In this document: positions 62,001 to 64,000 of the stretch, piece by piece | How the letters are laid out: every line of letters begins with the position of its first letter | How positions within the stretch are numbered: the first letter of the stretch is position 1 | Assembly (NCBI RefSeq): GCF_024055725.1 | Contig: NZ_JAMXMX010000028.1 | Span: forward strand, 40,337-104,336 | Reading direction: 5' to 3' | DNA from: Actinoallomurus spadix | Lineage (GTDB): Bacteria > Actinomycetota > Actinomycetes > Streptosporangiales > Streptosporangiaceae | DNA length: 64,000 bases | Program-made: the position numbers and the translations under genes | The notes under the pieces: model-generated | The model's database searches: none | What the model was told of the DNA's origin: nothing | Seen by the model: only the letters and a program-made list of their open reading frames with translations

Positions 62001-64000
62001 GCCGAGCGCCGTGCCGTCGCACTCGACGGCGGTCGCCTCCGGGGTCCGGGCCGCCTGCGCGGCGAAGAGCGCGGGCACGGTGACGCCGTCGGGCCGGGGC
62101 ACGGTGGTGGCGTTCCAGGCCGCCAGGCGTTCCCGTTCCCCCTCCGGCAGGTAGGTCGCGCGCGCGTCACCGTCCGCGTCGGCGGCCATGGCCTCCAGCA
62201 CCGCGCGGTACATGCCGACGAGCCGGTCGGCGTCGGCCCGGTTCAGCGTGTGCGTGTCGGTGGTGAGGACCAGATGACCGGCGACCGCCGAGACGGCCAG
62301 CGCGAACTCGGTGGCGCCCTCGCCGAGGCTGGACTCGACGTCGACGAGGTCCGTGTCGACCTGGTGGAAGTCCTGGTAGCTGAAGCGCACCTGCACGAGC
62401 CGTTCGGTGCCCGCCTCACGCTGGATGACCGGCATCGGGTACCGCCGGTGCGGCCAGAACTCCGCCTCCTGGGCGAACACCCGCTGGACGAGCTCCCGCC
62501 AGGTACGGGCGCCGCGGTCGTAGGCGAACGGCAGCGTGTTGAGGTACATGCCGTAGACGCGGTCCGCGCCGAGCACCTCGGGACGGGCGCTGCAGACCAG
62601 GCCGGTGAAGAACGACGGCTCGTCGGTGAGCATGCTCAGGACCTTCAGGTGCGCGGCCAGCAGCACGCTCTTCAGCGACACCCGCGCCCGGCTCGCCAGC
62701 GCCCGCAGATCCGCCTCCATGGTCTTGAGCGGCACCGCCACGCGGTACTTCTCCGGAGGCGCGTCCGTGTCCCCGCGCCAGCCCGCCGGCAGGGTCAGCC
62801 GCGCCCGGCCCTCGGTGACGCCGCGCCAGTAGGCGCGGTCCTCCTCCGAGGACATCGACCGCAGCTCGGCGGCGATGAAATCGGCGTACCGCAGCGTGAC
62901 CTGCTCCGGCGGCTCGGGCTCCCGTCCCTCGCGCAGCTCGCGGTAGACCTCGAGGAGCTCCATCAGCAGCGACCGGTGGCTCCAGCCCTCGGTGATCGCG
63001 TGGCAGACGGTCACCGTCAGCCACCAGGCCGGGCCCCTCTCGACGTGTGCCGTGATCCGCATGAGAGGGGCGGTGCCCGGGTCCAGCGGGTGGGCGCGCT
63101 CGGCCGCGGTGAAGTCGCGCAGCGCGCGGTCCGGATCCGCCTCGCCGAGATGACGCACGGTCACGGGTATCCCGGCGGTGGCGTGCACGAGCTGCATCGG
63201 CACGGAGTACCCGGTCAGGTCGAAGGAGGTGCGCAGCACCTCGTGCCGCGCACCGACCAGGGCCACGGCGCGCCGGAACGCCTCCGGGGAGAAGGACGCC
63301 TCGTCACGGACGCGGAAGGAGGAGACGTTGTGGTAAGCCCTGAGCCCGCTGTCGGCGAGCATCTCGACGACCATGCCGACCTGGACCTGCGACATCGGGT
63401 AGGCGTCGACGACGCCGTCCGGCAGCATGGCGCGGTCGGCCTCGTCGATCAGCCCGAAGGGCGGGACGCCCGGTTCGACCTCGGCGCGTCCCGGCCGGCC
63501 GGTGAGATGCTCGCACAGCGCGGCGACGGTCCGGTACTCGAACACGTCGCGTACGGCGACGTCGAAGCCGGCCGCCCGCAGCGCTCCGACCAGCGCGACG
63601 GCGCGGATCGAGTGACCGCCGAGGTCGAAGAAGCCCTCCTCCACGCCGACCTGGTCCAGGCCGAGCACCTCGGCCCAGATCGACGCCACGCGCTCCTCGG
63701 TCGCCGTGCGCGGCATGACCCGGCGGCCCTGTGGCTCCTGCCGGTCGAAGGCCGGCAGCGCGGCGCGGTCGAGCTTGCCGTTGGCGGTCAGGGGGATGCG
63801 GTCCACGGCCACGAACACGCCCGGGACCATGTAGTCGGGCAGCCGCAGCCGGCAGTGGTCGGCCAGCTCCTCCCGATCCGGCGCGTCCACCGGGACGTAG
63901 TAGGCCACCAGCCCGCCGTCACCCGCGATGACCGCGGCGTCGCGGACCCCCGGATGCGAAGCCAGCACCGCCCGCACCTCACCCGGCTCGACCCGATACC
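59100..64000 (-). CDS. non-ribosomal peptide synthetase, C-terminal part with fused beta-lactamase/PBP-type hydrolase
   Basis: Frame is open past the window end; about 1632 residues are seen. Numbered from the Met at 63977: end of an A domain (1-80), carrier domain (DLGGHS, Ser123), condensation domain (about 172-600, His motif VCHAITEG at 324-331), A domain (630-1120) with YIFTSGSTGRPKG-like core, carrier domain (Ser1163), then a serine beta-lactamase-fold domain (about 1240-1625). In that last domain SISK is at 1309-1312 and HGG near the C terminus, as in PBP-type thioesterases such as SurE, but the usual Tyr-x-Asn is KSS. Specificity positions read D-L-P-K-V-A-E-V-G-K, nearest to Asn codes. 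No epimerisation domain is seen. Confidence 0.92.
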   Translation of the reverse strand, partial: YRVEPGEVRAVLASHPGVRDAAVIAGDGGLVAYYVPVDAPDREELADHCRLRLPDYMVPGVFVAVDRIPLTANGKLDRAALPAFDRQEPQGRRVMPRTATEERVASIWAEVLGLDQVGVEEGFFDLGGHSIRAVALVGALRAAGFDVAVRDVFEYRTVAALCEHLTGRPGRAEVEPGVPPFGLIDEADRAMLPDGVVDAYPMSQVQVGMVVEMLADSGLRAYHNVSSFRVRDEASFSPEAFRRAVALVGARHEVLRTSFDLTGYSVPMQLVHATAGIPVTVRHLGEADPDRALRDFTAAERAHPLDPGTAPLMRITAHVERGPAWWLTVTVCHAITEGWSHRSLLMELLEVYRELREGREPEPPEQVTLRYADFIAAELRSMSSEEDRAYWRGVTEGRARLTLPAGWRGDTDAPPEKYRVAVPLKTMEADLRALASRARVSLKSVLLAAHLKVLSMLTDEPSFFTGLVCSARPEVLGADRVYGMYLNTLPFAYDRGARTWRELVQRVFAQEAEFWPHRRYPMPVIQREAGTERLVQVRFSYQDFHQVDTDLVDVESSLGEGATEFALAVSAVAGHLVLTTDTHTLNRADADRLVGMYRAVLEAMAADADGDARATYLPEGERERLAAWNATTVPRPDGVTVPALFAAQAARTPEATAVECDGTALGYAALDLRARRIAHRLRDAGPTVGVLLDRGPDLLACLLGVWKAGAAYVPLDPSYPAERIAAMLDDAGARTVLTTSAYADRIDRACVLLDRESLTVAADDQVIDPDAPAYVIFTSGSTGRPKGVEVTHRSLVNHVQWAVDELASRGTGGAPLFSSVAFDLVVPNLWAPLLSGQRVHVVPQDAPLTELGPHLAEAGPFSFIKLTPGHLDLLAEQLTTEQAAALAAVLVVAGEPLRGEVAGRSLDILGPGRLINEYGPTEASVGTCVFEVGGGVGREVVPIGWPLPNMEMFVLDGVMEPVPVGVVGELFVGGVGVARGYVGRPDLTADRFVPGPGGSRWYRTGDLVRRLGDGCVEFVGRVDDQVKIRGYRVEPGEVRAVLASHPGVRDAAVVVHEAVPGDRRLVGYVVPVDAGDPPGAVELAGHCGTRLPEYMVPSAFIVIEAIPLNANGKLDRTALPAPDRGSLRSEHPYVPPRTPTERLLAGIWSEALGVEQVGAHDRFFDLGGHSILMIKVLAAARQAGLTISVWRMYQHETLAELAAAVDEENTPAPAVPEPARTVEVPADLLATLLDRAAGGGPGGVGEGPLAEVAALIEAAPGLPLDELRAVMAEHHVPGVSVAVLREGAVAELHGLGVLEAGAADPVTADTLFQAGSISKHVTALATLRLVADGRIDLDEDIDRYLTRWHLAGDPDAPGVVTTRQLLGHRAGLARHRSVGYRPGEPLPTLLDLLNGRPPVTTPPVRRELPPGSEFRKSSTHYWVLQQVLEDLTGEPFADLARRLVLDPLGMAGSSFDPSFPLRAGLPVARGHDARGTVLPGGWRNRAHLAAAGLWTTAGDVARVIQEVRRSLLGEAGALLPRPLARRLVTAEPGDYYGLGTIVDDTGEDLEFGHGGEPAGYWNMAISRLSGGTGFVALTNADSGKAVVRFLTAVLGRQDGALGRGRLAAAWAGDSGPAPAVLAPVETDEDREQ
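60856..60910. repeat. 55-bp A-domain repeat, copy 1
   Basis: Identical to 63946-64000. Encodes part of the conserved C-terminal A subdomain (GYRVEPGEVRAVLASHPG). Confidence 0.9.
63946..64000. repeat. 55-bp A-domain repeat, copy 2 (cut by window end)
   Basis: Exact match to 60856-60910; the similarity very probably continues past the window end. Confidence 0.9.

Overview
The window is high-GC DNA with dense genes, frequent GTG starts, many ATGA/GTGA stop-start overlaps and abundant LacI, GntR, TetR, DeoR, SARP and LuxR-type regulators. This points to a filamentous actinomycete; the genus cannot be fixed from the sequence (a Streptosporangiales-like organism is a guess). No rRNA, tRNA, CRISPR array, transposase or phage gene was seen. 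Both ends cut genes: an amino-acid ABC binding protein on the left and a large NRPS on the right.

Layout. (1) 1-14.4 kb: amino-acid ABC transporter, ketimine-reductase/ornithine-cyclodeaminase-like enzyme and LacI regulator on the plus strand. Then comes a minus-strand run (YdiJ-type D-2-hydroxyglutarate dehydrogenase, LysR, Glu/Leu-type dehydrogenase, FAD amine oxidase, ALDH7-type dehydrogenase) divergent from HglS (DUF1338, 2-oxoadipate to D-2-hydroxyglutarate), with a GntR/FCD regulator behind it. Together these read as a lysine/pipecolate/2-aminoadipate catabolic island ending in 2-oxoglutarate. A motif GTNGCATGNNAC occurs both at the hglS divergent promoter and at the GntR start. (2) 14.6-16.2 kb: flavin monooxygenase behind two GTAC-N5-GTAC palindromes. 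(3) 16.3-25.9 kb: secreted polysaccharide-degrading enzymes (GH87 alpha-1,3-glucanase, GH64 beta-1,3-glucanase, GH54 arabinofuranosidase with tandem ricin-B lectin domains), a LacI regulator and an orphan opcA. (4) 26-31.6 kb: small accessory genes (amidotransferase, methyltransferase, DUF1905, MDR reductase with TetR, epoxide hydrolase). (5) 31.7-40.7 kb: a carbohydrate operon (CUT2-type ABC transporter, two different FGGY kinases, histidine phosphatase, 2-hydroxyacid dehydrogenase) divergent from a DeoR regulator. (6) 40.9-46.6 kb: small membrane proteins, YciO-type protein, HOT-type iron alcohol dehydrogenase, ArnT/YkcB-like glycosyltransferase. (7) 46.7-64 kb: part of a non-ribosomal peptide cluster: asparaginase-like protein, two TauD/SyrP-like hydroxylases, MacB-type ABC transporter, two-component system, SARP regulator, MFS exporter, carbamoyltransferase-like enzyme and an NRPS ending in a fused beta-lactamase/PBP-type hydrolase domain.

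The most interesting parts are the NRPS cluster and the lysine island. In the cluster, the NRPS has a serine-hydrolase terminal domain fused in cis with an altered Tyr position, an A domain that looks chimeric by codon usage and tailoring enzymes with changed active-site residues. All three of its regulators carry TTA codons. The lysine island has its own predicted GntR operators.
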